Assembly (NCBI RefSeq): GCF_004664715.2
Contig: NC_051071.1
Coordinates: 92,676,936 to 92,740,935 of the forward strand
Length of the DNA: 64,000 nucleotides
Direction of reading: 5' to 3'
Origin: Peromyscus leucopus
Taxonomy: Eukaryota > Chordata > Mammalia > Rodentia > Cricetidae
Every line of letters begins with the position of its first letter. The stretch's first letter is position 1. Under the pieces are notes generated by a model, which had not been told where the DNA came from, searched no databases, and worked only from the letters and a program-made list of their open reading frames with translations. The position numbers and the translations under genes were made by a program. Shown here piece by piece: positions 44,078 to 54,060 of the stretch.

Positions 44078-44140
44078 CTTTTAATCTCATTCTACCCCTT
44101 AATATAACTCTAGACAGTTCATACATTTCTAGTCATACTA

Positions 44141-44320
44141 AGTTATTATGGTGTGGACATGGTGGTGGCATATGCCTTTAATCCCAGCATTCGGGAGGCA
44201 GACACAGATAGCTCTCTGTGAGTTCAAGGCCAGCCTGGTCTATAAATTGAGTTCTAGGACAGCCAGGGCTACACAGAGAAACCCTGGGTGGGTGTGGGTG
44301 TGGGGCTTAGTTATTATGAA
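44141..44320 (+). mobile_element. B1 SINE
   Basis: Sense B1 44152-44290; 'agttattatg' repeated on both sides. Confidence 0.88.
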
Positions 44321-44361
44321 ACTAATTTTCAGCTAAATTAATCTTTAAAATGCATAAACCA

Positions 44362-44485
44362 AGTCTGCTAGAACACATCTTTAATCCCAGCATTCAGAGA
44401 GCAGAGGCAGGTAGATCTCTGAGTTTAAGGTCAGCTTGGTCTGCAAAGTAAGTTGCAGGACAACCGGAGCTAAATAACAAACAAA
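44362..44485 (+). mobile_element. B1 SINE
   Basis: Diverged sense B1 ('catctttaatcccagcattc'). Confidence 0.8.
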
Positions 44486-44604
44486 GATACAGAATTTTAA
44501 ATGTATAAAAAACCTACATAAAATGTAAAAGAAAAGCACAGTGAATCCTCTTATTCTCATAACTATATTCAATTGTTATTTTTCTCCCACCAAAGAAATT
44601 TAGC

Positions 44605-44757
44605 AGTGCTAAAGAAATGTGATTGCCCCTACTGGATGATGTCAGTAGCATATAATGGATATAAACCACAAATGCTGCTAAATATTCTACAGTACAGAAC
44701 TCTACACACAAAAATACCTAGTCCAAAATGTCAGTGATATTCACATTAAGAAACACT
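44605..44757 (+). mobile_element. MER5A (hAT-Charlie)
   Basis: 'actggatgatgtcagtagca', 'gctgctaaatattctacagt', 'gtccaaaatgtcagtgatat', 'taagaaacactgc' give the order of the MER5A 3' half, an ancient mammal-wide DNA transposon. Confidence 0.78.
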
Positions 44758-44939
44758 GCATGCCGGGCAGCAGAGCGGTGGTGGCGCACGCCTTTAATCC
44801 CAGCACTCAGGAGGCAAAGGCACGTGGATCTCTATGAGTTCGAGGCCAGCCTGGTCTACAGAGTGAGTTCCAGGACAGGCACCAAAACCACATAGAGAAA
44901 CCCTGTCTCAAAAAACCAGAAAGAAAAAAGAAACACTGC
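44748..44939 (+). mobile_element. B1 SINE with TSDs, at MER5A end
   Basis: B1 44760-44927; 'aagaaacactgc' at 44748-44759 and 44928-44939, taken from the MER5A end. Confidence 0.95.
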
Positions 44940-44942
44940 TCT

Positions 44943-45240
44943 TGGCCAAATTTGGTGGTACATTGCTTTTGTTTTGTTTTGTTGTTTTGAGACAGGGTCT
45001 CTCTACATATCCTTGGCTATCCTGGAACTCACTATGTAGACCACACTGGTCTCCTACTCACAGAGAACTGCCTGCCTCTCTGCCTCTGCCTCCCAAGTGC
45101 TGGCATTAAAAACATGTCCCACCAAAGCTGGCTAGGTGGTGGTGCATTGTTTTAATCCCAGAGGGCCAGCCTGATCTACATAGTGAGTTCCAGAACAGCC
45201 AGAGCTACATAATAGAGAAACCCTGTCTTAAAAACAATTA
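44943..45240. mobile_element. B1 within B1, opposite orientations
   Basis: Antisense B1 (about 44977-45128), followed by a + strand B1 (45130-45235) that lacks its middle. The + copy's start is also seen at 44950 ('aatttggtggtacattg'). Confidence 0.75.
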
Positions 45241-45245
45241 AATAT

Positions 45246-45430
45246 AGGGCTGGAGAGATGGCTTAGAGGTTAAGGGTACTGACTGCTCCTCCAAAGGTCC
45301 CAGGTTCAAATCCTAGCACCCACATGACAGCTAACAACTGTCTGTAACTCCAGATCTGACACTCTCACACAGACTTACCTGCAAGCAAAACACCAATGCC
45401 CATAAAAGTAAATAAATTTAAAAATTAAAA
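45246..45430 (+). mobile_element. B2 SINE
   Basis: Sense B2 ('gggctggagagatggcttag'). Confidence 0.92.
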
Positions 45431-45499
45431 TATAAATTAGATCTAAGGAAGGGTTTGTAAACTGGAATGTTGACCAGAAAGTTCTGATTTTCTTCCTTC

Positions 45500-45560
45500 T
45501 TTTCTTCCTTTCTCTGTGTTATAACAGGCTAGCCTCAAACTCAGAGATCTGCCTGCCTAA
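45500..45560 (-). mobile_element. B1 SINE fragment
   Basis: 'aggctagcctcaaactcaga'. Confidence 0.6.
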
Positions 45561-45812
45561 TTTTTCAAGAAACGCAGAGCAAGGAGTGAAATGTGGCACT
45601 AATGGTAAGATCTAATAACCTAGTAATTGACTTGTTATGTCTGTGCACTAATTCATTCAGAAGGCTGTAAGTACATTTAAAATTTTTCTTTCAGGAATGT
45701 CCAGAGATACAGTTATTCTGTTATTTGCAAAGAAAGAGGAATATGTTTACAGTAACCCATAACCTCACTGAAAAATATCAAACTGAAATAATAAATCAAG
45801 AAGGAACTTTTC
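45561..45812. other. Single-copy-like stretch
   Basis: Nothing recognised. Confidence 0.4.
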
Positions 45813-46375
45813 CTTAAAAAAGATCTACAAATGTTCTGCAAACATACAAGAAGATGCTCAATCTCATTAGTCATGAGGGAAACAAAGTCAGAACCAGAAT
45901 GAGCTATCTCCTCACGACCACTAGGATGGCTACTATGCTCAAAACAAAAAGAAAGTGCTAAAGAGAGTATGGAAAAAATGGAATCCTTGCACACTATTGG
46001 TAGGTATGCAAAAAATACGTGGCCACTATGAAGAACAGCATGAAGGTTTATTACATGTGGGCTGTGATGTAGTTAAGAGAGAGGAGGGTTTTGAAGGAAG
46101 GAGAGGGGAACTAGTGAGGAAAGAAAAACCAAGCATTGCACATTTTCCCTCATATTCAGATTACAGAAACACACACACACACACACACACACAAAAGCAA
46201 AAGAGGCAATATTTAGGAGGCAGAAAAGGAAACAGAAGAGAAGGAAGGAAACAAAAAAGGCTGGTGGAGGGAAGGATATAAACAAAGTAAATTATACATA
46301 CGATAAATAAGGATTAAAATGTCACAATGAAACCTTTTATTCTATATGCTAACTAAAATATTAATTTTTATGTAC
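45813..46375 (+). mobile_element. Old rodent L1, ORF2 end plus 3' UTR
   Basis: 'ctacaaatgttctgcaaaca' and 'tgctcaatctcattagtcat' (ORF2), then the 3' UTR end 'tgtcacaatgaaacctttta' and 'tgctaactaaaata'. An internal (AC)n lies at 46168-46193. Confidence 0.75.
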
Positions 46376-46404
46376 AAAGGCACTAAAATAGGGGGCTGTG
46401 TTAT

Positions 46405-46645
46405 TATTTTTTATTTGTTTTGTTTTTCAAGACAGGGTTTCTCTGTATAGTCTTGGCTGTTCTGGAACTTACTCTGTAGATCAGGCTGGCCTCAAACTGA
46501 GAGGTTCCCCTGCCTCTGCCTCCTGAGGGCTGGGATTAAAAGCGTGCACCACCACAGCCAGCTGGGGCTGTAGTTAGTACTAGGAGAACTTACATATCAT
46601 GTGTAAGGTCCTGGGTTCAAGCACAAGCACCACAAGGAAAAAACA
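46405..46645. mobile_element. B1 (minus) and ID (plus) SINEs
   Basis: Antisense B1 46408-46562; diverged sense ID 46563-46645. Confidence 0.8.
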
Positions 46646-46649
46646 GAAC

Positions 46650-47295
46650 AGAACTAGTACAGTCACCCCATGTCCCAGTTTCTGCTGCCGACAGAGCTGG
46701 GCTGCTTTCAGCCTTGGTCAGAGGAGCTTCTCTTTGCAGCTGACAGCAGACAGTGAAGAGATGTGCACCTGATCAAAGTGATGGGACTAAGAGGCTGAGC
46801 TGCTCGGTCCTAACCAGGACATCTATATCAACCCTATTACCAGCAAGGTTCAGGGAACATTAGGAGTAAGAAAAATGTGAGAGCTGGAGGATGGGAAGAG
46901 ATCTGAGACATGCCCACTCTGGACATGACATGGCCATTGCACCCAGCTCACCGCAGCTGTAGTCACCTGCACAAGCCCTGGACAAGATCAAGCCAGCCAA
47001 ATGTCATCATAGATGGGGCAGATGATCGACAGATCCCAACTCTTACTGAGGAGCTATTCGTTCTATTTTGAGGAAGTGGCCACTGGGAGGTTTCCGAGCT
47101 TCAGTGGATGGCCCCACACCCCATGTACATATGGGCAACACCAACTGAATTTATTGGGTTATAAAAAAAAAATCCGGGATGGGACCATGTTGGGGAAAAT
47201 ATAAGAGGAGTTGGAGGAGAAAATAGGGGGTAAGAGGTAGTTGTGACCATATTTTGTTACATACATGTATGAAACTCTCAAAGATAAAATTAAGA
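46650..47295 (+). mobile_element. LINE Lx 3' UTR
   Basis: 'gaggagcttctctttgcagc', 'gacatgacatggccattgca', 'tgcacaagccctggacaaga', 'tttattgggttata', 'catgtatgaaactctcaaag'. Complete 3' terminus of Lx, parallel to 540-1515. Confidence 0.88.
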
Positions 47296-47319
47296 ATCAT
47301 TATTATTACTATCATTAAT

Positions 47320-47395
47320 AGTCAGGAGGTAGAAGCACAAGGATCTTGAGTGCCAGACAAGTCTGGGCGATACAGTGAGACTCAAGGGGAAAAAG
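47320..47395 (+). mobile_element. B1 SINE fragment
   Basis: 'gtcaggaggtagaagcacaa', 'gtctgggcgatacagtgaga'. Confidence 0.55.
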
Positions 47396-47505
47396 GAAAG
47401 AGAGGGAAGGAGAAGAAAAGAGATAGGAAGGCAAGGGAGAAGAGAGCAGGAAAGAAGTGGAGGGAGAAACAGGAGCAGAGATGAGAGAGGAGGGGAGGGA
47501 GGTGA
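47395..47505 (+). repeat. Purine-rich (GA)n tract
   Basis: Nearly all A/G over 110 bp. Confidence 0.85.
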
Positions 47506-47524
47506 TAATGGATGGAAAAATACT

Positions 47525-47710
47525 GCAGGGTTCTATTTACATGAGGTATTTTAAGAGTCAAACTAATAGAAACAGAAAATAGGATGTGGTTACCAAGGAC
47601 TAGGGTGGGGTAGGAGCCAGAAGGAAATAGGGAGTAGTCCAGTGGGTGGAGTCTCAGCTTTGCAAGATGAAAAGGCTGAGATCTGATACACTCAAAGTGC
47701 ATAAAGTACA
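47525..47710 (+). mobile_element. Ancient L1 3' UTR
   Basis: 'gttctatttacatgaggtat', 'aactaatagaaacagaaaat', 'ctcagctttgcaagatgaaa'. Confidence 0.65.
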
Positions 47711-47719
47711 TTCAAAAAT

Positions 47720-47885
47720 ATTTAGGTTGCTGGATGTCTTGTTGCACACCTTTAATACCAGCACAAGAGGCAGAAGCAGGCTGGTCTTGGTGAGTTCAAG
47801 GCCATTCTAGACAACATAGTGAGTTTCAGGACATCAAGGGCTAAATAGTGAGACCCTGTCTCAAAAAACAAATAAATAAACAAAA
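47720..47885 (+). mobile_element. B1 SINE
   Basis: Sense B1 with 'cacacctttaataccagcac'. Confidence 0.82.
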
Positions 47886-47891
47886 AAAGTA

Positions 47892-48092
47892 TTGTGAGGA
47901 CTGAAGAGATGGCTCAGCAGCTAAGAATGCTGGCTGTTATTTCAAAGGACGTAGGTTCAATTCCCAGCACCCAAATGGTGATTAACAACCATCCACAACT
48001 CCAGTTCTAGGAGATCCAACACCCTCTTCTGGCCTCCACAGGCACTAGGCACAAAACACCAATACACATAAAAATAAAATAGTTTTTAAGTT
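47892..48092 (+). mobile_element. B2 SINE
   Basis: Sense B2 ('gaagagatggctcagcagct'). Confidence 0.9.
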
Positions 48093-48124
48093 AGTAAGAA
48101 TGGAATTTGCTAGAAAAATTATCA

Positions 48125-48335
48125 TTTCCTTTTGTTTTGTTTTGGGTTTTTAGAGACAGGGTTTCTCTGTGTACCTTTAGAGCCTGTCCTGGAACTCACT
48201 CTGTAGACCAGGCTGGCCTCAAACTCACAGAGATCCACCTGCCTCTCTGTCTCCTCAAACTCACAGAGATCAGCCTACCTCTGCCTCTCTGATTAGTGCT
48301 GGGATTAAAGTCGTGCGCCACCACTGCCCGGCAAA
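48125..48335 (-). mobile_element. B1 SINE with internal duplication
   Basis: Antisense B1 in which the 'ctcaaactcacagagatc' block occurs twice (about 48216 and 48254), lengthening the element by about 38 bp. Confidence 0.85.
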
Positions 48336-48880
48336 TTTATCTTTTTTTTTTTTTTTCATTTTTTTAAAGTTCTCAAGAAGCATAGTAATATCAAATGACT
48401 ACATGCCACCTCTATGCTTAAGTTGGGTTTCATTTTTTTTGTTTTTTGAGTCGGTGTTTCACTAGGTAGCCCAGAATATATTACAACTCTTAATCTTATT
48501 CCTCATTCTCCTAAATCCTGTAACTGTAGGCATACACTGGATTTAAAGCATTATTGGTCTCTGTACACACTAAACTTCAGAGAGCTAATCACAGCTCTAG
48601 AGATTTAATTTCAGGCTCAGGTCAGTGCCTGGGCTTCTGCTGCCAACTTCTGGGATTACAGAACTACCTATTCTAAACACCCTTTGATTCACAAGTTTCT
48701 GGAGGCCTCATTACTTCTACTCTAGCATCTGTCAACACTGTTACAGCTACCACTGACATGTCAGTAACTCTCCCTGGAACCAAGTCCTACAAATTACCCA
48801 TATTAAGGCACAAAGAACCAAACTATTTGAAAAATGGTGCTAATGTAAGCCAAATTTCCAGGTTATCAGAAATTTTGGGT
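48336..48880. other. Unassigned, with an old B1 fragment
   Basis: A diverged antisense B1-like piece at about 48440-48545; the rest is single-copy-like with no ORF of note. Confidence 0.4.
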
Positions 48881-48884
48881 AATA

Positions 48885-49145
48885 GATGACATGCTTATAA
48901 TACCAATGCTTGGGAAGTAAGGGAAGGACAACCAAGGACAGCCAACATATAATTCTGTCTCAAAAAAACAACAAACAATGAAATGTTGAATAAGTATCAA
49001 CAGTCTTATTTGATCAGGCCATTGATATGGTGGTGCACAGGTGAATCCCAGCAACAAGAGGGCTGCCACAAGTTCAAGGCCACTCTGTTATATAATTACG
49101 GTGGTCCAGGAGACTCTCTCAAAGAGTCAACAACAACAACAACAA
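48885..49145 (+). mobile_element. Two old B1 SINEs
   Basis: 48888-48970 ('tgcttataataccaatgctt') and 49025-49145, ending in (CAA)n. Confidence 0.6.
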
Positions 49146-49400
49146 AAAATGTCTGCCCATTCATTTGTGACAGCCCTGACTGAACACATACTAAAAATGC
49201 CAGGGCAGTCGAAATTTAAAACCTTTCTACCTAAAGGGCTTGAAAATCTTCAAAGGAAGAAGTCTTGGATTTCAAATATCATTAGACTTAAACAATCTTT
49301 TCCTATGTTACAGAGTATGAGCAGAATGACTGGAATGGAGAATGTTTATAATCTAAGCATATTAAATTACCCCAAACTGCCTTTTTTGGGGAGGGGGAGT
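49146..49400. other. Single-copy-like stretch
   Basis: Nothing recognised. Confidence 0.4.
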
Positions 49401-49404
49401 GGGG

Positions 49405-49516
49405 AGGGGGGGTTCAAGACAGGGTTTCACTGTGCAGCCCTGGAACTCACTCTACAGGACTGCCTCTGCCTCATGAGTGCCAGGATTAAAGGTGTGAGCC
49501 ACCACCAACCAGCAGT
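49405..49516 (-). mobile_element. B1 SINE
   Basis: Antisense B1 with part of the middle missing ('ggtttcactgtgcagccctg'). Confidence 0.8.
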
Positions 49517-49942
49517 CCCAAACTGTTTTAACTTTCATTCTTCCAGAGCTTAATGATAGAAGAAAACAGGTATTCTAAACTAAAGCCAACAAATTATAGG
49601 TCTACTGTGTTATCATGCTTACTCTAAAGCCAACAAATTATAAGGTTACTCAATCGGAGTAAACCCCAAACAAAAATAGATCCCAATTTGTAAAAAACAC
49701 ACCGCTAAAAACACATGCAGGTGCAAAGCAGTTACCACAACCAGCAGGTCCTGAGACGTTCGTGCTATAATGGCAAATGAAAGAGAAACACCAACCAAGA
49801 GTGGTTTATTTAAGCTGGTGACAGAACAAGTTTCTGAGCCAAGAGTCAAGAGTCTAACTCTGCTGAATATACTGTAACACTTGGCACATACAGGAAGTGT
49901 TATCTCCTGGGTAATTTTTCAACAAAACAGTGGCAAAAGGCG
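49517..49942. other. Single-copy-like stretch with a direct repeat
   Basis: 'taaagccaacaaattata' occurs at 49581-49598 and 49625-49642 (44-bp offset). No repeat family recognised. Confidence 0.45.
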
Positions 49943-50140
49943 CTACCGTACACTAGCCTGCTCTGGGAACGATGCACTGACCAGTGAGAGATGCGTGGTT
50001 ATTAGCGAATTCACGCAGAGGCTGCACACTGCACCTGCACTGCTGTCCTGGAAGCAACCACTGCCTGCACCAAAGCTGGCACCGGGGAAAGCTGTGGCGA
50101 GGAGGAAGGAAAAGGCCAGTGTCCACAGGATCAGCTCCAT
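49943..50140 (-). CDS. Candidate coding exon or ORF with signal-peptide-like start
   Basis: A 65-codon minus-strand ORF starting with Met-Glu and a hydrophobic run (LILWTLAFSFLLATAF), followed by small residues (PGASFGAG) as at a signal peptidase site, then several cysteines. The ATG has a good context (ATCCATGG). It lies in repeat-free sequence, about 4.4 kb downstream, on the same strand, of the CpG island donor. Against it: no strong splice acceptor with a polypyrimidine tract is visible upstream of the ATG, no strong donor inside, a short ORF, overlapping + ORFs of similar length, and I do not recognise the protein. Function unknown; this may be chance. Confidence 0.2.
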   Translation of the reverse strand: MELILWTLAFSFLLATAFPGASFGAGSGCFQDSSAGAVCSLCVNSLITTHLSLVSASFPEQASVR

Positions 50141-50179
50141 GGATCACTTCCCTTTCACCTCCTCTCATCCTTCTGTTCT

Positions 50180-50505
50180 GTTTTACTGAACTATAATCCA
50201 TATACTATAGAGTTTACTCCTTTAAATTCAGATACCACAGAATTTCTTTAAAAAACAAAACAAAACAAACAAAAAAAAAAAACATTTTTCACCCGACTCT
50301 AAGCAGCCTCTGATCTATGTCAGTCTTTACTGTTAAATAGTATCTCACTGCACGCAGCACCTAAGCTCTTTTCTTGGACAGTAGTAGAATCTCTTGGCTG
50401 TATCAACAAAGATGACCACAGTAGTTAGGAACTCACAGACTCCTATTATAGATTATGGCAGAAATTATAACATTAATCACAAAATACTAAGTTTTTTGGG
50501 GTGAG
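50180..50505. other. Unassigned, possibly an ancient L1 piece
   Basis: 'gaactataatccatatacta' resembles a phrase of old L1-type repeats; otherwise nothing recognised. Confidence 0.3.
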
Positions 50506-50554
50506 GGGAGGGACTCAATTATTGTTTTTTTGTTTTGTTTTGTTTTTTGTTTTG

Positions 50555-50606
50555 TTTTTCCCAGAGCTGAAGACCGAACCCACTGAGCTAAATCCCCAGC
50601 CCTGTT
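50555..50606 (-). mobile_element. ID SINE fragment
   Basis: 'gaacccactgagctaaatcc' preceded by a T-rich (GTTTT)n tract. Confidence 0.7.
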
Positions 50607-50617
50607 TTCTGTTTGTT

Positions 50618-50808
50618 TGTTTGTTTAAGATTTATTTATTTATTATGCATACAGTGTTGTGCGTGCATGTATCCCTGCAGGTCAGAAGAGGGCACCAGAT
50701 CTTATTACAGATGGTTGTGAGTCACCATGTGGTTGCTGGAAACTGAACTCAGGACCTTTGGAAAATCAGCCAGTACTCTTAACCTCTGAGCCATCTCTCC
50801 AGCCCTTG
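50618..50808 (-). mobile_element. B2 SINE
   Basis: Well-preserved antisense B2. Confidence 0.93.
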
Positions 50809-50945
50809 TTTTATTTTTAACTAGCTCAAGATGCTTAATTTTCTAGAAGTGGCAGCAACTACCACACTGACATCAAGGTTAATGGAAACTGAGTGAAGCT
50901 CCTTGACAAGTCAAATGATTAGGTTCCCCTTTCTAAATTATCGGG

Positions 50946-51142
50946 AAAAGGGCTGGAGACATAGCTCAGCAGTTAAAAGCACGTACTGGGTTCAGTTCCC
51001 AGAACCCTCATATTGGTTCACAACTACCCATAACTCCAGTTCTGGTGATATGACGCCCTCCTCTACCCTCCACAGACACCTGGTACATACATGTTGCAAA
51101 TGCACATGCAGGCAAAACATCATACACATAAAATAAAATGTT
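50946..51142 (+). mobile_element. B2 SINE
   Basis: Sense B2 lacking a piece of its 5' third ('gggctggagacatagctcag'). Confidence 0.85.
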
Positions 51143-51146
51143 CTCA

Positions 51147-51175
51147 CTGGGGGGTGGGGTGGGGGTGGGGGCGGG

Positions 51176-51207
<32 letters not shown>

Positions 51208-51365
51208 ATGACTTTAATCCCAGCACTTGGGAGGCAGAGGCAGGCAGATCTGTGAGTTCAAGGCCAGCCTGGTCTACAGAGCAAGATCCAAGACAGGCTC
51301 CAAAACTACATGGAGAAACCCTGTCTCGAAAAATAAATAGAAAAATAAATAAATAAATAAATATT
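51147..51365 (+). mobile_element. B1 SINE with expanded (CGG)10 and G-rich 5' end
   Basis: B1 body 51208-51330. The normal 5' 'ggtggtggcgcacgcc' is replaced by a G-rich run (51149-51177) and ten CGG units (51178-51207). (AAAT)n tail. Confidence 0.92.
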
Positions 51366-51444
51366 CTCATTTTGTTTTGTTTTGGCATTTTCGCTTAATG
51401 GTGTTTTGTTTTGTAGGGTTTTGTTTTTGTTTTTGTTTTTTTAA

Positions 51445-51548
51445 GAGAAAACATAAGGTTGGGTGGATAGAGAGATGGGGAGGATCTAGGAGGAGCTGGG
51501 GAAGGGAAAACATAATCAGAATATATTGTGTGAAAAATAAATTTTAAA
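51445..51548 (+). mobile_element. LINE L1/Lx 3' terminus
   Basis: 'gatctaggaggagctgggga' and 'tcagaatatattgtgtgaaa' are the typical last bases of Lx. Confidence 0.75.
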
Positions 51549-51555
51549 GAAAACA

Positions 51556-51708
51556 ATGCACCAGGCGGTGGTGGCGCACGCCTTTAATCCCAGCACTCGG
51601 GAGACAGAGGCAGGCAGATCTCTGTGAGTTCCAGGCCAGGCTGGTCTACAGAGAGAGTTACAAGACAGCCGGGGTGGTTACACTGAGAAAGTCCGTCTCC
51701 AAAAACTA
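51556..51708 (+). mobile_element. B1 SINE
   Basis: Young sense B1 ('ccaggcggtggtggcgcacg'). Confidence 0.92.
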
Positions 51709-51723
51709 AAGAGAGAGAGAGAG

Positions 51724-51768
<45 letters not shown>

Positions 51769-51791
51769 AAGAAAGAAAGAAAGAAAGAAAG

Positions 51792-51850
<59 letters not shown>

Positions 51851-51864
51851 AGGAAGGAAGGAAA
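51709..51864 (+). repeat. (GA)n/(GAAA)n microsatellite
   Basis: About 155 bp of GA and GAAA units following the B1, ending in (GGAA)n. Confidence 0.97.
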
Positions 51865-52152
51865 ATTGCTAAGAAAAAAAATAGGGGGAAGAAACTTTGC
51901 AAGCCCTAAGGTCTAAATTGGAACATAAATCATCTTTAACCCCACCAAGTTGAGACAAACAGCAAAACTATCAAGTATATAAAACTGGTCTCTAAAAACT
52001 CCATCTCCTCTTCCTCTCCCTTCCTCTTAGAAATAAATCTAGTACCCTGCTGTTTCCTGCCCACAAAGGAAGAGTATCTGCTATACCTGCTGAATGATTA
52101 CCTCACTGCACTTGCAATGTATATGTGCAGAAATGTTACTACTATCAGGGAT
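51865..52152. other. Single-copy-like stretch
   Basis: Nothing recognised. Confidence 0.4.
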
Positions 52153-52305
52153 CTGGCCAGGTGTGACAGGGCATGACTTATCCCAGTACTTGAGAGGCTA
52201 AGGCAGAAGGTCCACCATGAATCTGAGGCCAACCTGAACTATATATCAGGTACCAAGCCAGCCTACAAGGATACATAGCAAGACCTTATTTCAAAAGAAC
52301 ACAGA
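52153..52305 (+). mobile_element. Old B1 SINE
   Basis: Sense B1 with an insertion ('ggccaggtgtgacagggcat'). Confidence 0.65.
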
Positions 52306-52384
52306 AGTAAAAATGAAAACCCCTCAAAACAGGTATTTGTATTATAAGACATTCTCTCAAAACATAGAATCAGAATTGGTTTCC

Positions 52385-52560
52385 CTGAAGCAAGGTACAG
52401 TGGGGCACACGAGTAATCCCTGCACTTGGGAGGTAGAAGCAGGAAGGTCGGAGTTCAAGGCCAGCCTGGGTTACTAGCTGTGTATGGGGGGGAGAGGGAA
52501 GGGAAGGGAGGCAGAGAGAGGGCAGGGAGAAAGGGGGGAAGACAGAGGGAGGGGTAGACA
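52385..52560 (+). mobile_element. B1 SINE and purine-rich tail
   Basis: B1 52388-52482, then an almost pure A/G tract to 52558. Confidence 0.7.
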
Positions 52561-52711
52561 AGCTGTTGAGGGGAAAGTGTTTTTATTTTTGTTCTGCCAA
52601 AGGAGATAGTGCACAATAAACCCTCTCCATGACAAATCAAATTTAGTTAGTAAATACACTGCTAGGGGTGATGTGCAACTGGGAAGAAGGAAAGCCGAGG
52701 AGAAACGGAAG

Positions 52712-52885
52712 AAGTGGAGGCTATGGAGCTAGTTCAGTCTGTAAAGGGCTTGCTGCTCAAACATGAGGAACTGAACTCTAGAAATCCCAGGGCTGGTAAG
52801 CGAGACAGGAGGATCTCTGGGTGCAGCCAGTCAGCCTAACCTATTTGGAGAGCTCTACTGGAGACCTTGCCTCAAAAACACAGGG
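52712..52885 (+). mobile_element. B4 SINE
   Basis: Composite: tRNA-like head 'tggagctagttcagtctgta', then a B1-like part. Confidence 0.6.
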
Positions 52886-53060
52886 AGGAGGTGGTGGTGG
52901 TGGTGGTGGTGGCGGCGGTGGTGACGCACACCTTTAATCCCAGCACCCCGGAGGCAGAGGCAGGCGGATCTCTGTGAGTTTGAGGCCAGCCTGGGCTACA
53001 GAGTGAGTTCCAGGACAACCTTTTTTTTTTTTTTTTTTTTTTTTTTTGAGATGAGGTCTC
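52886..53060 (+). mobile_element. B1 SINE with (GGT)n 5' expansion
   Basis: (GGT)n/(GGC)n at 52889-52922 precedes the B1 body (52923-53020). A roughly 28-bp T-run and 'gagatgaggtctctct' follow, the start of an antisense B1. Confidence 0.85.
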
Positions 53061-53859
53061 TCTTTCCCACTGGCAAGCTTACTCTAATTTGATTATTGAC
53101 AATGATGCAAATTCAGAAAGCTAAAAATGCTGTTTGTCATTAATGGAAGCACAACTATTTCTAAAACTAATTTTTTGTGCTGCTGGGGATTGAACCCAGG
53201 TGCCTCTGAGCTACAGCCTCAACCAAATCAGAAAACCCTTGTGTTGTAGTGCCACAGGGTTGTCATTGTGTTCACATCTGTGGAAAGCAGTTAGAGCCAA
53301 AACAACTAAAGTCTAAAGCTCTACCAGACCTAAAAAAAACTAAGAAAGCTAGGTAGTTTAAGTTAAAAGATTTAAATATGACAAGATACTTCAACAATAA
53401 AGGGTCATCTGGCAAGGGTGTAATTCTAAATTGGGTTCTAATACTGGCGCTCCAGGCACAACTGTTTCTGGTGGTCGCTGCTACAAACAGAACATACAGT
53501 CTCACACCCTTAATACCACGAGCTGTCCAGTCATCTTTTCAATCTGCAGCACGTCACTCGTTTCAGAGTAATGACTTACACATGCAAATTTCAAATAAAA
53601 ATGTAAGATTCACTTGGACTGTGATGGCTCCTCCTCAACTTTTTATTTTTCTTTCATACTTGTAAGCAGCACCACCAGCTGACCCAAAATACCCTTCCCA
53701 TACCGCCAGGCCTTTTCGTGCAAGCAGTGTCCTGTGGAAACACATAACCCTGTGGGCAATGTCTGCGGCACTGATTTGTAGTTGTTTTTCCATCGGAGTG
53801 ATGGATCTGCGATCAGCTACTCACGATGTCTACTAGGTCCCCCTGGTGACCAAACAGTG
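53061..53859. other. Single-copy-like stretch left of the CpG island
   Basis: An antisense ID piece at about 53172-53222; otherwise unassigned. GC content and CpG frequency rise from about 53680 towards the island. Confidence 0.45.
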
Positions 53860-54060
53860 CAGGAAGGCGGCGGCGGGGTTCTAAAGCCGGCTGGCAGCGG
53901 AACACAAAATCATGAAAAATTAACACGCCAACAGTCCACACGACGTGACTGAGAATTGCGTTCGCATTGCTGGGGAGCTGGCTGGAGAGCCGCGCGACGG
54001 TCACTACCCCCTTTCCTTTCACCAAAGCCGAATGCCCATCGCCTCGGTTCGGCTCGCCGA
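53825..54060 (-). other. Candidate first exon, alternative B (minus strand)
   Basis: Ends GACATC|GTGAGTAGC at 53825/53824: good intron side, imperfect exon side. It lies downstream of the CCAAT (54170) and TTTAAA (54075) boxes on the same strand, so it could be an alternative first exon. Confidence 0.3.
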
